Assembly (NCBI RefSeq): GCF_001548395.1
Contig: NZ_AP017367.1
Span: forward strand, 1,959,001 to 2,023,000
Length of the DNA: 64,000 nucleotides
From: Leptolyngbya sp. O-77
Lineage (GTDB): Bacteria > Cyanobacteriota > Cyanobacteriia > Elainellales > Elainellaceae
Direction: 5' to 3'
Part shown: positions 1 through 9,765 of the stretch, piece by piece
How positions within the stretch are numbered: position 1 is the stretch's first letter
Layout: each line of letters begins with the position of its first letter
Notes under the pieces: generated by a model
The model's database searches: none
The model's input: only the letters and a program-made list of their open reading frames with translations
Told to the model about the DNA's origin: nothing
Program-made: the position numbers and the translations under genes

Positions 1-34
1 CGTCGAAGAGTGCGTCGATTTGTGGGTGCATGGT

Positions 35-266
35 GAGGGAAGAGGGAAGAGGGAAGAACGAAGAGGGAAGAGGGAAGAACGAAGAGGGAAGAGGGAAGAA
101 CGAAGAGGGAAGAGGGAAGAACGAAGAGGGAAGAGGGAAGAACGAAGAGGGAAGAGGGAAGAACGAAGAGGGAAGAACGAAGAGGGAAGAGGGAAGAACG
201 AAGAGGGAAGAGGGAAGGAGTTTGGGTTTTCGTTTTTCGTTCTTCGTTTTTCGTTCTTCGTTCTTT
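35..266. repeat. Heptamer tandem repeat with complementary tail
   Basis: From 35 to about 220 the DNA is built from the heptamers GAAGAGG and GAAGAAC in a roughly 21-base period. From 221 to 266 the opposite-strand motif (TTCGTTTTTCGTTC...) follows, so a transcript could fold back on itself. The long reading frames through it are low-complexity (KREE/KNEE repeats) and are not credible genes. The same heptamers occur at 40557-40622 and 49940-50025. The whole 1-307 stretch holds nothing else recognisable. Confidence 0.85.
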
Positions 267-307
267 ATAAGGTGTGGGGAAAAGAGAGCTGACCTAGATA
301 TGGCGGG

Positions 308-649
308 TTAGAAGAGGTCAGAGAAGTCGTCGAGGGTGAAGGCGTTGGTGGCGGGCTGGGGTGGCTCGCTGGAGAGGGACAGATCGACTTCGGGGGCGAT
401 CGCCCTGCTGCTGGCTGTGCCGTCCCAATTCACGGAGGTAAAGAACTGGCGCACTGTCAGCATCAGGCTTAGCGGGCCGTCGCTGCTGGTCGCATCCAGG
501 CGCACCTGCTCCACTTCAGGCGGGTTGTCGTCCCAGTTGATGCTGCTAAAAAAGCTGTGGGTGGTTTGGTGCAGCCAGGACGCGGGTTTGGGTTCGGTGC
601 TGGCGGGCTTGCTAAATCCGTTGCGTTCCATCAGGGCAGTGGGGTTCAT
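308..649 (-). CDS. Small cyanobacterial protein with repeated FFxSxNWD motif
   Basis: The product has 113 residues and no known catalytic domain. Two similar short modules are visible, FFSSINWDD near residue 34 and FFTSVNWDG near residue 70, and the acidic tail reads FTLDDFSDLF. Its ATG overlaps the TGA of the upstream V4R gene (ATGA, 646-649), so the two are probably translationally coupled. From memory, Synechocystis slr0144-slr0152, linked to photosystem II assembly, pairs V4R proteins with small proteins of this kind; membership of that family is inference. The function is unknown. Confidence 0.75.
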   Translation of the reverse strand: MNPTALMERNGFSKPASTEPKPASWLHQTTHSFFSSINWDDNPPEVEQVRLDATSSDGPLSLMLTVRQFFTSVNWDGTASSRAIAPEVDLSLSSEPPQPATNAFTLDDFSDLF

Positions 650-1323
650 TTCAGCCGATCTCCTGAGCGCAGCCGTTTTTCAATGTCTCGCGCCGTTGCG
701 CCTTCGTTCATCCAGAAGGTGGCAGCGTCGATCCGATCTTGTCCGCCCAGCAGAAACTTGCAGTAGGTTTCGCCCATCGAGTAGCACTGGATTTCGATGC
801 AACTGAGCTGCTTTTTCACCAGTTCGGTAAAGAAGCCTGCAAAGAGTCCTGCGTAAAGATAGCAGACGGGTTTGCCCACGTCGCCCAGCGTCCGCGCTAC
901 GGCCGAGTCAAAAATGTTGATGAACATGAAGCCCTGCTTGCGATCGCCCATGTCCACTTCCCAGCGCCCCCAGCCCTGCGAGGTAAAGGGCCACCACCAG
1001 GTTTCCAGCAAAAACAGCAGATTGGTCTGGCGAATGTTGCGGTCGAATTCTTTTTCAAACCACTTTTCAAAGAAGAAAGCGTCTTTTTGTCCCCATTCGC
1101 ATCCAATCGTGTACATCGTGGCGGCAGACGCATCGCCCACTTCCTCCTCCAGCCCTTCCACCAGACCAATGATGAAATCTTCGGTGGTGAGCAGGTTCTG
1201 GCTGCCGTTCCAGTCCACAATCGTGCCCTTGTCGGGGTCAAACTGGAAAAAGTCGCGGAAGCCGTAGTGGTTGTGCTTCTTCGGGTTCCGCTGTTTGGTT
1301 GGGTTCTGAATGGCGTTCACCAT
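646..1323 (-). CDS. V4R (4-vinyl reductase) domain protein, Slr0144-like
   Basis: This is a soluble protein of about 226 residues. The C-terminal half looks like a V4R domain, a small-molecule or bilin-binding fold. It contains the cysteine-bearing segments KPVCYLYAGLFAGFF and IQCYSMGETYCKF. The N-terminal part carries FRDFFQFDPDKGTIVDWNG and TTEDFIIGLVEGLEEEVGD, typical of cyanobacterial members. An in-frame GTG at 1368 would add 15 residues; the ATG at 1323 was chosen because the extra segment is proline-rich and unlike the family, but neither start has a clear ribosome site. The gene is coupled to the downstream small NWD protein by an ATGA overlap. In Synechocystis, related proteins are associated with photosystem II assembly; that role here is inference. 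Confidence 0.8.
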   Translation of the reverse strand: MVNAIQNPTKQRNPKKHNHYGFRDFFQFDPDKGTIVDWNGSQNLLTTEDFIIGLVEGLEEEVGDASAATMYTIGCEWGQKDAFFFEKWFEKEFDRNIRQTNLLFLLETWWWPFTSQGWGRWEVDMGDRKQGFMFINIFDSAVARTLGDVGKPVCYLYAGLFAGFFTELVKKQLSCIEIQCYSMGETYCKFLLGGQDRIDAATFWMNEGATARDIEKRLRSGDRLK

Positions 1324-1587
1324 AGTGGATTGCGGGGAGTAAGGGGGAACAGGAATCAGATCCGGCACATTTAGTAAAGGTTATACAGCGTCCGAATTTG
1401 ATTTTTGAATTGTAATGTTGTGTGTTGTTTGCAACGGGGCTAAATCAGGACATACTGACTTGCTGCTGACTGGGTTGCAGCACGACTGACTCCAGCGCTG
1501 AGTTGCTTTGAGCTTAATGTTCCCACCAAGGGCTGGAACTAACGAGGGCGATCGCCCCCTGGGTGTAGAGATTTGTGAAGAGCCTCG

Positions 1588-3765
1588 TTAGGAGTGACGC
1601 TGGGCAGATGGGCTGGGCGATCGCCCCTCTGCCGCATTTGGAGCGGGCGAGCTAGAAGGCTCAGCGCTGCCTTGAGTGCCGTCCTGATGCGCTTCACCGT
1701 CTTCAAACGGGTGGTTAGGCAACTCTTCGTGGGCGTGGGGGCTGCGGAATAGCTGCTGCGGCATCCCGATGTCAATGCCGTTTTCTTCAAAGGCGATTCG
1801 CACGCGCAGGCGAAATTCGCGCCCCACCGCGAACTGCTGCATGGGCTGCGTGTCTAGCCACACGCGAATAGAAATGCCTTCATGCGACAGCGTTTCTACG
1901 CCCAACACCTGCGGCGGGTTATAAAACTTATCGCGCCACTGCGGGTCGTCGTACAGGCCTTGCGCTACATCGTGGATGACCGACAGCACATGCTCGATAT
2001 TGCTGTCGTAGGCGACCGTGATGATTAAATCTACCCGCGACCACAGGCGCGTCTGGTTTTCGACCCGATCGACCATGCTGTTGGGAATGGTGATCAGCCG
2101 CCCATCGCCATTGCGAAGCTGCGTCACGCGGAGATTCATGTTTTCCACCAGTCCGGTGGAGTTGCCAATCGTGACGACATCGCCAATGGCGTATTGATCT
2201 TCGGAAATAATCAAAAATCCGTTGACCAAATCGCGAATCAGGTTTTGTGAGGCCAGCGACGCGGCAAAAGCCAGCACTGCACCAAAGGTCAACACAGACC
2301 CCACGGGCAGCCCCAGCACGCTAAAGGCCCAGCCCAGCCCCATGAGGTAGACCAAGAAGGTTTTCAGCCCTTTCATCGCGGTGACGATGGTGGAAATACG
2401 GAGCGATCGCCGCTGGGCTTCTTCCGGGGTAAATAGGTCATTTTCTTGCCAGGCGTTAGAGAGTCCGTTGATCAGCGCGTCGCCCAGCCGATTCAGCAGA
2501 CCCACCAAAAACCAAATCAGCAGCAGGCTGAGGGGCTTGAGCCAGATCGATTCTGTCAGGGTGTAGGTGCCCGGAAAGCGAGACACAATTAGCACGATGC
2601 CACCCAGCCAGATTAGGATTTGTCCCCAAAAGGCGAGCCATTGTAGAAAGGAGACGGCGCTAAGTCGTCGGTCGAGGGTGAAGAGGCGGCGGAGGGCATC
2701 GAGCCAGGAGGGAGAATACGGGGGGGAGGCTGGCAGAGAAGAGGAAAGGGGTTGGGGCGATCGCTCTAAGGAGTTGTTGTCAATCAGGGGATGGGCGGAA
2801 TCGTCTGAGTGTCTGCTGTCTCCCTGGCGGTCTAAAGGAGCGTAGCGCGTAGATAGGGGGTCTGCGTCAGCGGTGGGCGCAGCGGGGTCGGGCGCAGGCA
2901 AATCGTCCTTCAGATTTACCGTGGCAGCGGCAGCATAGGTGACATCGGCCCGCATGGCGGTTCTGGCGGCCTTGCGGCGGGCTTGCAGGCGATCGCGGCG
3001 GCGTTTCAGCCAGCGCTGCACCAGCCATAGCAAAAAGCTAGAAACGACCATCATCAGGGCGATCGCCTGGGCAATCAGGGTTTGTCGCTGAATTGCCGCT
3101 GGCTGCCGAATTTCAAGCGCCTGGGTGAGTTCCTGCTGCAAAATTTGCTGCCATTCCTCTACCAGTTGTGGTACGCTGCGGCGGTGAAACTGGGCATCCA
3201 GTGGGGTGACCGTTAGCAGCGGCTGCGGCAGAGAGTTGGCATCGCGCACCGTCAGCACGGTTCCGTCGCGCAGGGAATCTGCCTCGACTCGCAGCGTATT
3301 GGGGTCGAGGGTTGGGGTTTGAAAGAGCCATGCCATGCCTGCGCCGCCCCGTTCGGTCGGATTGCTGGCCAGCACCCATCTCAGGTTGGACTGAATCGTA
3401 GCAATGCGGTCTTCGACGGGCACCCGGTCGCCCGGATTGCGGCGATCGCGCACCGTCAGCCCCGTGACTGCAAACAGGGGTTTGCCTTCAAACCGCACCA
3501 TGCCCCATTCCAGATTTCCCACGCGCTCTACCGAATCCGGCGGGCGAGTGGGGTCAGCAGCCGTAGAGGTAGTGGACAGGGGAACCTGGGCCGCGGCGGG
3601 CGCAAACACGCTAGGGGCGATCGCCAGCGCCAAGCCAAGCAAACTCGCCAGACACAGCAAGACTGCCCGCCGCAAGCTGCGCCGAGAGAACTGAAACGGG
3701 CGATCGCGCTGGGTCAGATATCGCCGCACAGATTGCCATCTAGATTGCCACATGAATTGCTGCAT
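1588..3765 (-). CDS. MscS-family mechanosensitive ion channel
   Basis: The 725-residue membrane protein would release solutes when membrane tension rises. An N-terminal hydrophobic segment (about residues 33-52) probably acts as a signal or anchor and is followed by a periplasmic domain. Further membrane helices lie near 225-250, 375-400, 410-430 and 470-515. The pore-lining segment GAVLAFAASLASQNLIRD and the beta domain (QYAIGDVVTIG, GRLITIPNSMV) are classic MscS. The C-terminus is a low-complexity tail rich in Ser, Pro and Ala. The long N-terminal extension makes it one of the large MscS relatives rather than the 286-residue E. coli type. The gene lies 31 bases downstream of the FKBP gene on the same strand. 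A second ATG four codons in is an alternative start. Confidence 0.92.
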   Translation of the reverse strand: MQQFMWQSRWQSVRRYLTQRDRPFQFSRRSLRRAVLLCLASLLGLALAIAPSVFAPAAAQVPLSTTSTAADPTRPPDSVERVGNLEWGMVRFEGKPLFAVTGLTVRDRRNPGDRVPVEDRIATIQSNLRWVLASNPTERGGAGMAWLFQTPTLDPNTLRVEADSLRDGTVLTVRDANSLPQPLLTVTPLDAQFHRRSVPQLVEEWQQILQQELTQALEIRQPAAIQRQTLIAQAIALMMVVSSFLLWLVQRWLKRRRDRLQARRKAARTAMRADVTYAAAATVNLKDDLPAPDPAAPTADADPLSTRYAPLDRQGDSRHSDDSAHPLIDNNSLERSPQPLSSSLPASPPYSPSWLDALRRLFTLDRRLSAVSFLQWLAFWGQILIWLGGIVLIVSRFPGTYTLTESIWLKPLSLLLIWFLVGLLNRLGDALINGLSNAWQENDLFTPEEAQRRSLRISTIVTAMKGLKTFLVYLMGLGWAFSVLGLPVGSVLTFGAVLAFAASLASQNLIRDLVNGFLIISEDQYAIGDVVTIGNSTGLVENMNLRVTQLRNGDGRLITIPNSMVDRVENQTRLWSRVDLIITVAYDSNIEHVLSVIHDVAQGLYDDPQWRDKFYNPPQVLGVETLSHEGISIRVWLDTQPMQQFAVGREFRLRVRIAFEENGIDIGMPQQLFRSPHAHEELPNHPFEDGEAHQDGTQGSAEPSSSPAPNAAEGRSPSPSAQRHS

Positions 3766-3796
3766 GGGCCAGAGTTGCCGACAAATCAGCGCGACC

Positions 3797-4378
3797 TTAG
3801 CCGCCGATTCGCAGCAGTTCTACATCAAAGACCAGCGTGGCATTGGGGGGAATCACGCCGCCCGCGCCCCGTGCGCCATAGCCCAGTTCGGGCGGAATAA
3901 TCAGTTGGCGACGGCTGCCGACGCGCATTGTGCTTAGCCCTTCGTCCCAACCGCGAATCACCTGACCTACGCCCAGCCGGAACGAAAAAGGCTGGTTGCG
4001 ATCGCGCGAACTGTCGAACTTGGTGCCGTCTTCCAGCGTGCCCGTGTAGTGGACGATGACGGTTTGCCCAGCCTGAGGCTGTGCGCCTGTCCCTTCGACC
4101 AGATCCACATACTTCAAGCCCGATTCGGTCGTCACTACCGCCGCATCGTCTCCCAAAGGTGCGCTCACAGAATCTTCTCCTGGGTTGATAAGATCAGCCG
4201 CGCCCGCTTGAGCCAGCAGCACAGTGTCTGACTCTACAATGCCAGACTTTGCTGCGGCAGGGGCAGACGGCTGGGCAGAGTCGGCGATCGCCGCTTGCCG
4301 CGACCCAGTGAACTGCGCCACCAGCAGCACCACACAGCACAGCACCATCACCCCAAAGCTAATCAAAATCTCTCGCAT
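3797..4378 (-). CDS. FKBP-type peptidyl-prolyl cis-trans isomerase, exported
   Basis: The protein catalyses proline isomerisation during folding outside the cytoplasm (periplasm or thylakoid lumen). The ATG at 4378 gives 193 residues and follows a strong GGGAGGG ribosome site; an upstream in-frame ATG at 4414 would add 12 residues and is less likely. Residues 1-22 form a hydrophobic signal or anchor, then comes a variable Ala-rich linker. The FKBP domain fills the last 100 residues, with GQTVIVHYTG, FDSS, VIRGWDEGL, IIPPELGYGARG and IPPNATLVFDVELL, so the catalytic pocket is intact. It is probably co-transcribed with the MscS-type channel gene. Confidence 0.93.
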   Translation of the reverse strand: MREILISFGVMVLCCVVLLVAQFTGSRQAAIADSAQPSAPAAAKSGIVESDTVLLAQAGAADLINPGEDSVSAPLGDDAAVVTTESGLKYVDLVEGTGAQPQAGQTVIVHYTGTLEDGTKFDSSRDRNQPFSFRLGVGQVIRGWDEGLSTMRVGSRRQLIIPPELGYGARGAGGVIPPNATLVFDVELLRIGG

Positions 4379-4427
4379 AGAACCCTCCCGCAGCAGGATT
4401 ACCAAGTCAGCCACTCCCCAGTGTATA

Positions 4428-4512
4428 CCGATCGCGGAGGGGGCGATCGCGGAGGGGGCGATTGCGGAGGGGCGATCGCGGATATAGCGACTGCGGAGGG
4501 GCGATCGCGCTA
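4428..4512. repeat. Tandem array of HIP1-containing units
   Basis: About six consecutive units of the form GCGATCGCGGAGGGG, some degenerate (GCGATTGCGG, GCGACTGCGG), lie between the FKBP and coiled-coil genes. Each unit carries the HIP1 core. It looks like local expansion of one HIP1 site by slippage. Confidence 0.8.
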
Positions 4513-4577
4513 GGAGACGGGAATCGGGCTTCCAAGATACAGAGCGAGGTCAGAACGCCGATATTGCCAAAACTTCA

Positions 4578-4901
4578 CTATCGCCAGAGCTTGTTTTCCA
4601 GGTCGCGCACCTGCCGCTCTAGCCGATCGAGCCGTCCGCGCAGCTCGTCCATTTCGTTTTGCCGGGGCACACCGAGATCCTGCAAAACCTGCCGCATCTG
4701 CCGCTGCATCTGTGCTTCAAAGTTTCCCTGCTCCGACTTGATCTGCTGCATCAGGTCGTTCATCAGCCCGTTGACCTGATCAGGGTTAAGCCGACCTTCG
4801 CGCACCCACTCATCGCCGACTTCCTTCAGCTTCTCGGCAACCAGAGAGGTAGTGCCAATACCAAGCATCAGCAGTTGTTGGATCAGGTTGTTATTGTCCA
4901 T
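4578..4901 (-). CDS. Phasin-like coiled-coil protein
   Basis: This 107-residue protein starts with an amphipathic segment (LIQQLLMLGIGTTSLVAEKLKEV) and ends in a long heptad-patterned helix (MDELRGRLDRLERQVRDLENKL). Short cyanobacterial proteins of this layout are usually annotated as phasin-family or poly(hydroxyalkanoate)-granule-associated proteins. Nothing in this window (no PHA synthase) supports a granule role, so the function stays open. The start is the only ATG that keeps the conserved N-terminus. Confidence 0.75.
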   Translation of the reverse strand: MDNNNLIQQLLMLGIGTTSLVAEKLKEVGDEWVREGRLNPDQVNGLMNDLMQQIKSEQGNFEAQMQRQMRQVLQDLGVPRQNEMDELRGRLDRLERQVRDLENKLWR

Positions 4902-5345
4902 AGTTTTTAAGGGTTATAACGCAAAGATTTCGCAGGGATTTTAAGACCAGCAGCAAACCCAGCAGCGCAACAGAACTCTATGCAACGGCAGAAAGCTGGC
5001 GACGGCAAAAAAAGCTGGTTGATCATCCTGCTCCATTCTGTCAAACTTGCTGTGGCGTTCGGGTGAGGTTAGCCTCCCCAATTTTGCAGGAATACCGTCC
5101 GTGGTGCAGACTTCATAACAGACTTCGCAGTAGACACCCTAATGTTCATCCTGGCACGCCATTACCCTAAATTGGTTCAGAAGTGGCTCAAAGGAACGAT
5201 TCACATCAGACGCATCCCTTCACAATTCATCCATTCAGAAGAGTCTCTAGACCCGTAATTTCGCTAGGTTAGTTGCAGGCAAAAACAGCTTAACTGGGTC
5301 TGTCTGGAAATAGGCCATCCAGACAATATCCCCGGTCAATCAAAA
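4902..5345. other. Intergenic region without a recognised gene
   Basis: This 444-base divergent region should contain promoters for the coiled-coil gene (leftward) and the TIGR03792-like gene (rightward). I see no HIP1 site, clear terminator or tRNA in it. Confidence 0.6.
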
Positions 5346-5690
5346 ATGATGAAATTTGAAGGTGACAGCGTGGTTATTGAATGGTTGCGGTTTGACGTGT
5401 CGCCTGAAGCGCGGGAGCGGTTTGTGCAGCAGGATGCCGAAATTTGGACAACGGCATTATCGGAATATGGCGGCTTTTTGGGAAAGGAGGTCTGGATCAG
5501 CCCTGAGAATCCGCGGGAAGTGATTACGGTGGTTCACTGGGAAAGCTTTGATCAGTGGTATTCCATTCCCGAAGCTCGGCTGGCAGCGGTAGAGGCTCGT
5601 TTTAGCGAAGCGATGGGCCAGAACACCTATCAATTGCTAGAGTCAAAGGCATACCAGGTGCGAAAGTTTGCTCGCGTACCCGCGTGTTGA
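5346..5690 (+). CDS. TIGR03792-family protein
   Basis: The 114-residue protein matches my memory of the cyanobacterial TIGR03792 family: VVIEWLRFDVSPEARERFVQQDAEIWTTAL in separate pieces, then GFLGKEVWISP and TVVHWESFDQWYSIP. The alternation of strands and helices suggests a dimeric alpha/beta barrel (ABM-like) fold. No catalytic residue can be assigned and its biochemical role is unknown. Two adjacent ATGs (5346 and 5349) are possible starts. The next gene begins 38 bases downstream on the same strand. Confidence 0.85.
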   Translation: MMKFEGDSVVIEWLRFDVSPEARERFVQQDAEIWTTALSEYGGFLGKEVWISPENPREVITVVHWESFDQWYSIPEARLAAVEARFSEAMGQNTYQLLESKAYQVRKFARVPAC

Positions 5691-5728
5691 AGCGCCTGCC
5701 GACCCTAATGCCTGCTTGCTAAGCTGCT

Positions 5729-6082
5729 ATGCCAGAGTGTCCCAAATGCCGCCAGCCTGTCGAGACGACGGCGATCGCCTGTCCCCATTGCCGCACGACG
5801 CTGAAGGCGTTTGGGCATCCAGGCGTGCCGCTCTATCGGGCGGAGGGCGAGGCGGCGCTGTGCGACACCTGTGTGTATCACCACGACGATTCCTGCAACT
5901 ATCCCCAGCGGCCCCATGCGCGGGAGTGTACGCTCTATACAAACCAACTGCGACCGCTGGACAACGCCATCTATCGTCCCAGCGCCAGCAGTTTGGTAAA
6001 ACGCTGGCTTCAGCAAAATTTGGCGTGGGTCATTTTGGGGGCGATTTTGCTGATCAGCGTGCTGCTGGCGCTGCGCGGCTAA
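5729..6082 (+). CDS. Zinc-ribbon membrane-anchored protein
   Basis: The 117-residue protein begins with a zinc ribbon of two CxxC knuckles (CPKC near residue 4 and CPHC near 19). A second cysteine set follows (CDTCVYHHDDSC near 45-56, with a further Cys near 67). One C-terminal membrane helix, WVILGAILLISVLLALRG, makes it a tail-anchored protein with the metal site probably cytoplasmic. Such proteins are widespread in cyanobacteria and uncharacterised. It follows the TIGR03792 gene closely and may share its transcript. Confidence 0.82.
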   Translation: MPECPKCRQPVETTAIACPHCRTTLKAFGHPGVPLYRAEGEAALCDTCVYHHDDSCNYPQRPHARECTLYTNQLRPLDNAIYRPSASSLVKRWLQQNLAWVILGAILLISVLLALRG

Positions 6083-6122
6083 TCAAGCGGTTTATGCGGC
6101 TAATCAAGCGATTTTATGTGGA

Positions 6123-6674
6123 TCAGGGCGTAATCACGATCTCGCCGACCATGCCCGCTTCGGCGTGCCCCGCAATTACGCAGCGCAGGTCATACGTCCC
6201 CGGACGCTGTGGCACAAACACCCACTCCGCCACGGCTCCGGGCTTTAGCTCTAGCTCGTGAATTGCGCCTTTGATTTCTACATTCCCGGCCTCTACCTTC
6301 TGCGTCCACACGCTGTCGGCAAAGTCTTTGGCGGTGAAATAGTGCTTCTGAGAGCTGGGATTATCGAGAACGAGCTTGTATTTTCGTCCGGCGGTAAATT
6401 CCAGATGATCGGGCACAAACTTTAGCGCCTCTGATGCATCGCCCAAATGGACAGGAATCTCCGTTACCAGGCCGACGTTGGCGGGACTGGCGATCGCCCT
6501 CGCTTGCGGCGTTAGCACCCCCAGCCACAGCACCCCGCCCAACAGCACACTCAGCAGCCCGCTCAGCAACCCACTCAGTGCGATTCGCAAAGCGCTCTCT
6601 GCGGGAATTGCCCCCACCCCCTGCCAGACCGACCTTTTGCCCCAGTGTTGTTCTCCAAACGGTTTGCCAGCCAT
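6123..6674 (-). CDS. Exported cupredoxin-domain protein
   Basis: This is a small blue-copper-type electron carrier or copper-binding protein. The ATG at 6674 is preceded by AAGGAGAG at good spacing; an in-frame GTG at 6692 overlaps that ribosome site and is rejected. A signal peptide of small and hydrophobic residues ends near ARAIA. The cupredoxin fold follows, with likely copper ligands His in QKHYFTAKDF and the C-terminal Cys-His-Met set in RCVIAGHAEAGMVGEI. That CxxxxHxxxxM spacing is the type I copper pattern. It is not plastocyanin itself. The gene converges with the zinc-ribbon gene (40 bases apart). The physiological partner is unknown. Confidence 0.85.
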   Translation of the reverse strand: MAGKPFGEQHWGKRSVWQGVGAIPAESALRIALSGLLSGLLSVLLGGVLWLGVLTPQARAIASPANVGLVTEIPVHLGDASEALKFVPDHLEFTAGRKYKLVLDNPSSQKHYFTAKDFADSVWTQKVEAGNVEIKGAIHELELKPGAVAEWVFVPQRPGTYDLRCVIAGHAEAGMVGEIVITP

Positions 6675-6874
6675 CCCAAAACTCTCCTTCACAGCGCGAT
6701 ACTCCCTACTTTATTCACAGCCGGCCCCATTTCTCAAATCTCAAATCTCATTTCTCAAGCAAATCTGCCTTTGCTGCGGAATCGTATCGCAAGCGGGTAA
6801 AATATTCGAGCTTCTATACAATTCTCATGCGGGGCGCTATGCGTGGAATGTCCGCACGCCCCGTAGACACCAGA

Positions 6875-6935
6875 CTGGCAATCCAAAATTCCCAAGCCAA
6901 AATCCCCAATCCGAAATCCAAAATCACTAAGCATG
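6875..6935. repeat. AATCCAAAATC-type short repeat cluster
   Basis: Near-heptameric repeats of the form AATCCAAAATTCCC and CCAAAATCCCCAATCC lie just upstream of the CobW-type gene. The same motif, in either orientation, appears at 8032-8068, 36340-36380, 42386-42455 and 61948-61983, always between genes. It resembles the short tandem repetitive sequences known in cyanobacteria. Confidence 0.7.
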
Positions 6936-6973
6936 GCCCGTCTGGGGCTGGCTCTACAATCCAAATTTTCACT

Positions 6974-8029
<1,056 letters not shown>

Positions 8030-8031
8030 GG

Positions 8032-8068
8032 GATTTTGGATTAGCGATTTTGGATTTTGGATTGCTCA
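8032..8068. repeat. GGATTTTGGATT short repeat
   Basis: Reverse-orientation copy of the AATCCAAAATC family, in three tandem units immediately after the CobW-type gene. Confidence 0.7.
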
Positions 8069-8130
8069 GTTCAGCGCTTTGCGAGGCTGTGGCGCTTGGT
8101 GTGTGCGCTATGTCCCAAGCAGGTTGACCG

Positions 8131-9033
8131 CTAGACAAAATCGCTCAGGCTGAGGTTTCGCACGTCTACGCCCGTCAGCACTGCCAGCACGTCGGGGCCA
8201 TAGCGAATCACCGCATCTGCCCCCCGCTGACGCAGCCTCAGGCTTTCTATTGCTACATCGCCCAGCACGGTTAGCGCGTCGCTGCCGCTGCGATAGTCGG
8301 TAATGGTCGCAAACCCTCTGCCCACTGCGAGCGCAAACAAGTCTGAGCCTCTGCCGCCCGTCAGCAGTGACCTGCCCAGCCCGCCAAACAGCACGTCTGC
8401 CCCTGCGCCGCCCAGCAGTTCATCGTTGCCATTGCCGCCCAGCAAGATGTCTGCGCCGCCCAGCCCCAGCAGGCGATCACTCCCGCCGAGGCTGCTCAGA
8501 ATATTGCTGGCGCTGCTGCCCCGGAGCAGATCCGCTGCGCGATCGCCCAAGTCTAGCTGAGCAAGCCCAGTCGAAAAGTCGTCGAACACATCGCTGGCGA
8601 TCGCCCGCACGCGCTTTGCTAGTTCGCCCCAGTCACTCGTGTCAATAGAGTCGTTAAACAAATCTTCTATGTCCACTGAGCCGAGGAGTTGATCCAAATC
8701 TTTGACCAGCCGATTCAGGCTGAGGCCTCCTAGCACGTCCTTCAGCAGCGCATCAAAGTTAACGTCGGACAAGTCCACGCCGCCAAACAAATCGTCGATG
8801 TTCTCAACCAGTTTGGTAAAGTTGAAATCTTTGGAAAAGGTGTCGATCGCGCTTTCTAGGCCACTCCGCAGATCGTCCGTCCAATCTTCGAGCGAGAGAT
8901 TGCCAAACACATCGCCCAGATTAATATCAGACAAGTCCAGATCCTGAAGAAAATCAGCAACACTTTTTGCCAGGTCACTTTCCAGCAATCGGTTGGCCAG
9001 TTGATTGGCAACGCGGTTTAGTCGAATAGCCAT
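8131..9033 (-). CDS. RTX calcium-binding repeat protein
   Basis: The 300-residue protein has two parts. The N-terminal 170 residues contain repeats around the motif (D/S)xxDxNF or DLSD (DLSDINL, DLSDVNF, SVDIEDLF), spaced with amphipathic helices. RTX calcium-binding repeats follow near residues 180-220 (LGGADILLGGNGNDELLGGAGADVLFGG in consecutive nonapeptides). There is no classical signal peptide, which fits type I secretion directed by the C-terminus. No catalytic domain is seen, so a surface or structural role is more likely than a toxin. No type I secretion genes lie in this window. It converges with the CobW-type gene. Confidence 0.85.
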   Translation of the reverse strand: MAIRLNRVANQLANRLLESDLAKSVADFLQDLDLSDINLGDVFGNLSLEDWTDDLRSGLESAIDTFSKDFNFTKLVENIDDLFGGVDLSDVNFDALLKDVLGGLSLNRLVKDLDQLLGSVDIEDLFNDSIDTSDWGELAKRVRAIASDVFDDFSTGLAQLDLGDRAADLLRGSSASNILSSLGGSDRLLGLGGADILLGGNGNDELLGGAGADVLFGGLGRSLLTGGRGSDLFALAVGRGFATITDYRSGSDALTVLGDVAIESLRLRQRGADAVIRYGPDVLAVLTGVDVRNLSLSDFV

Positions 9034-9483
9034 AGCCTGTCTAAGGGGAAAAAGTAGCTTTGGATTTCAGATCTCAGTATTTCAAGCCGGAGCGAATTGC
9101 GTGGATTGCATGAATCGTGGATTGCATGAATCGCAATGCATTCAGCGCCGCCCGATGCTCTAGCCAAAGTCCTTGAACAAGGGAATCTGACGGATTCAGT
9201 CAGAAAAGGTTTCAGTTAGGTTCAGTCAGATCTGTCAATCTGTCAAACAGGTCTGAACAATCTTTAGTCAAAGTTCAACAGTCAAAGTTCAACCCAAAAG
9301 TGCATCCGTTGGCGTGCATAACATAACACAAAAATCGTGCCTGACCTAATTCGTCAGACACGATCTCACTTAAATCTAACCTTAGACAGATTCTGGACAA
9401 ATTGAATGCAAATGCGCGATCGCCAGAAATCCATTCGCCGTGATTTGTCAATGAACAGATTACGGTCGTTTTCGTTCTCGGTT
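9034..9483. other. Intergenic region with one terminator
   Basis: These 450 bases separate the RTX gene from the next leftward gene. They hold imperfect direct repeats (GTGGATTGCATGAATC twice near 9100, and runs of CAGTCAG near 9190-9230) and the hairpin listed separately at 9330-9364. No gene is recognised. Confidence 0.6.
9330..9364 (-). terminator. Rho-independent-type terminator
   Basis: The arms ATCGTGCCTGAC and GTCAGACACGAT (9334-9345 and 9353-9364) form a 12-bp stem with one mismatch and a 7-base loop. On the minus strand the stem is followed by TTTTTGTGTT. It would end the transcript of the leftward gene at 9484-9765. Confidence 0.7.
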
Positions 9484-9765
9484 TTAGTTCTCAATCGCTG
9501 AGTAGCGTCGGGTCTTTCCCTCAATCCAGCGCAGCGCTTCTATTTCCGAGAGAAAACTTTCTGCGCGTCCAATCATTGGATCGTAGACGTGCCAGACCTG
9601 TTCGCCATTGCGTAGCTGCTGAATAGAAACCTTGATTTCGTCTCGTGCCATTAGGGTGCGGGCGATCGCCCAAAATGCGTTACTAAATAATGCGGCAAAG
9701 CCGTAATTTCTGTGGGACGAGAGGGTGGCTTGGAGGGATTCTGAAGAGAGCGTTTTAGCGTTCAT
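9484..9765 (-). CDS. Hypothetical protein, 93 residues
   Basis: I do not recognise this family. The product is soluble, with an N-terminal Ser/Ala-rich part and a more conserved-looking C-terminal half (KVSIQQLRNGEQVWHVYDPMIGRA, then a helix and WIEGKTRRY). The ATG is preceded by TGGAGC at acceptable spacing and a terminator lies 120 bases downstream, so it behaves like a real single-gene unit. The strand-turn look of VWHVYDP suggests a small alpha/beta protein; that is a guess. Confidence 0.65.
   Translation of the reverse strand: MNAKTLSSESLQATLSSHRNYGFAALFSNAFWAIARTLMARDEIKVSIQQLRNGEQVWHVYDPMIGRAESFLSEIEALRWIEGKTRRYSAIEN

Noticed and set aside
20..311. Two overlapping frames of 90 and 93 codons rich in KREE/KNEE repeats
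   Set aside because: They are translations of the heptamer tandem repeat and have no start signals or family.
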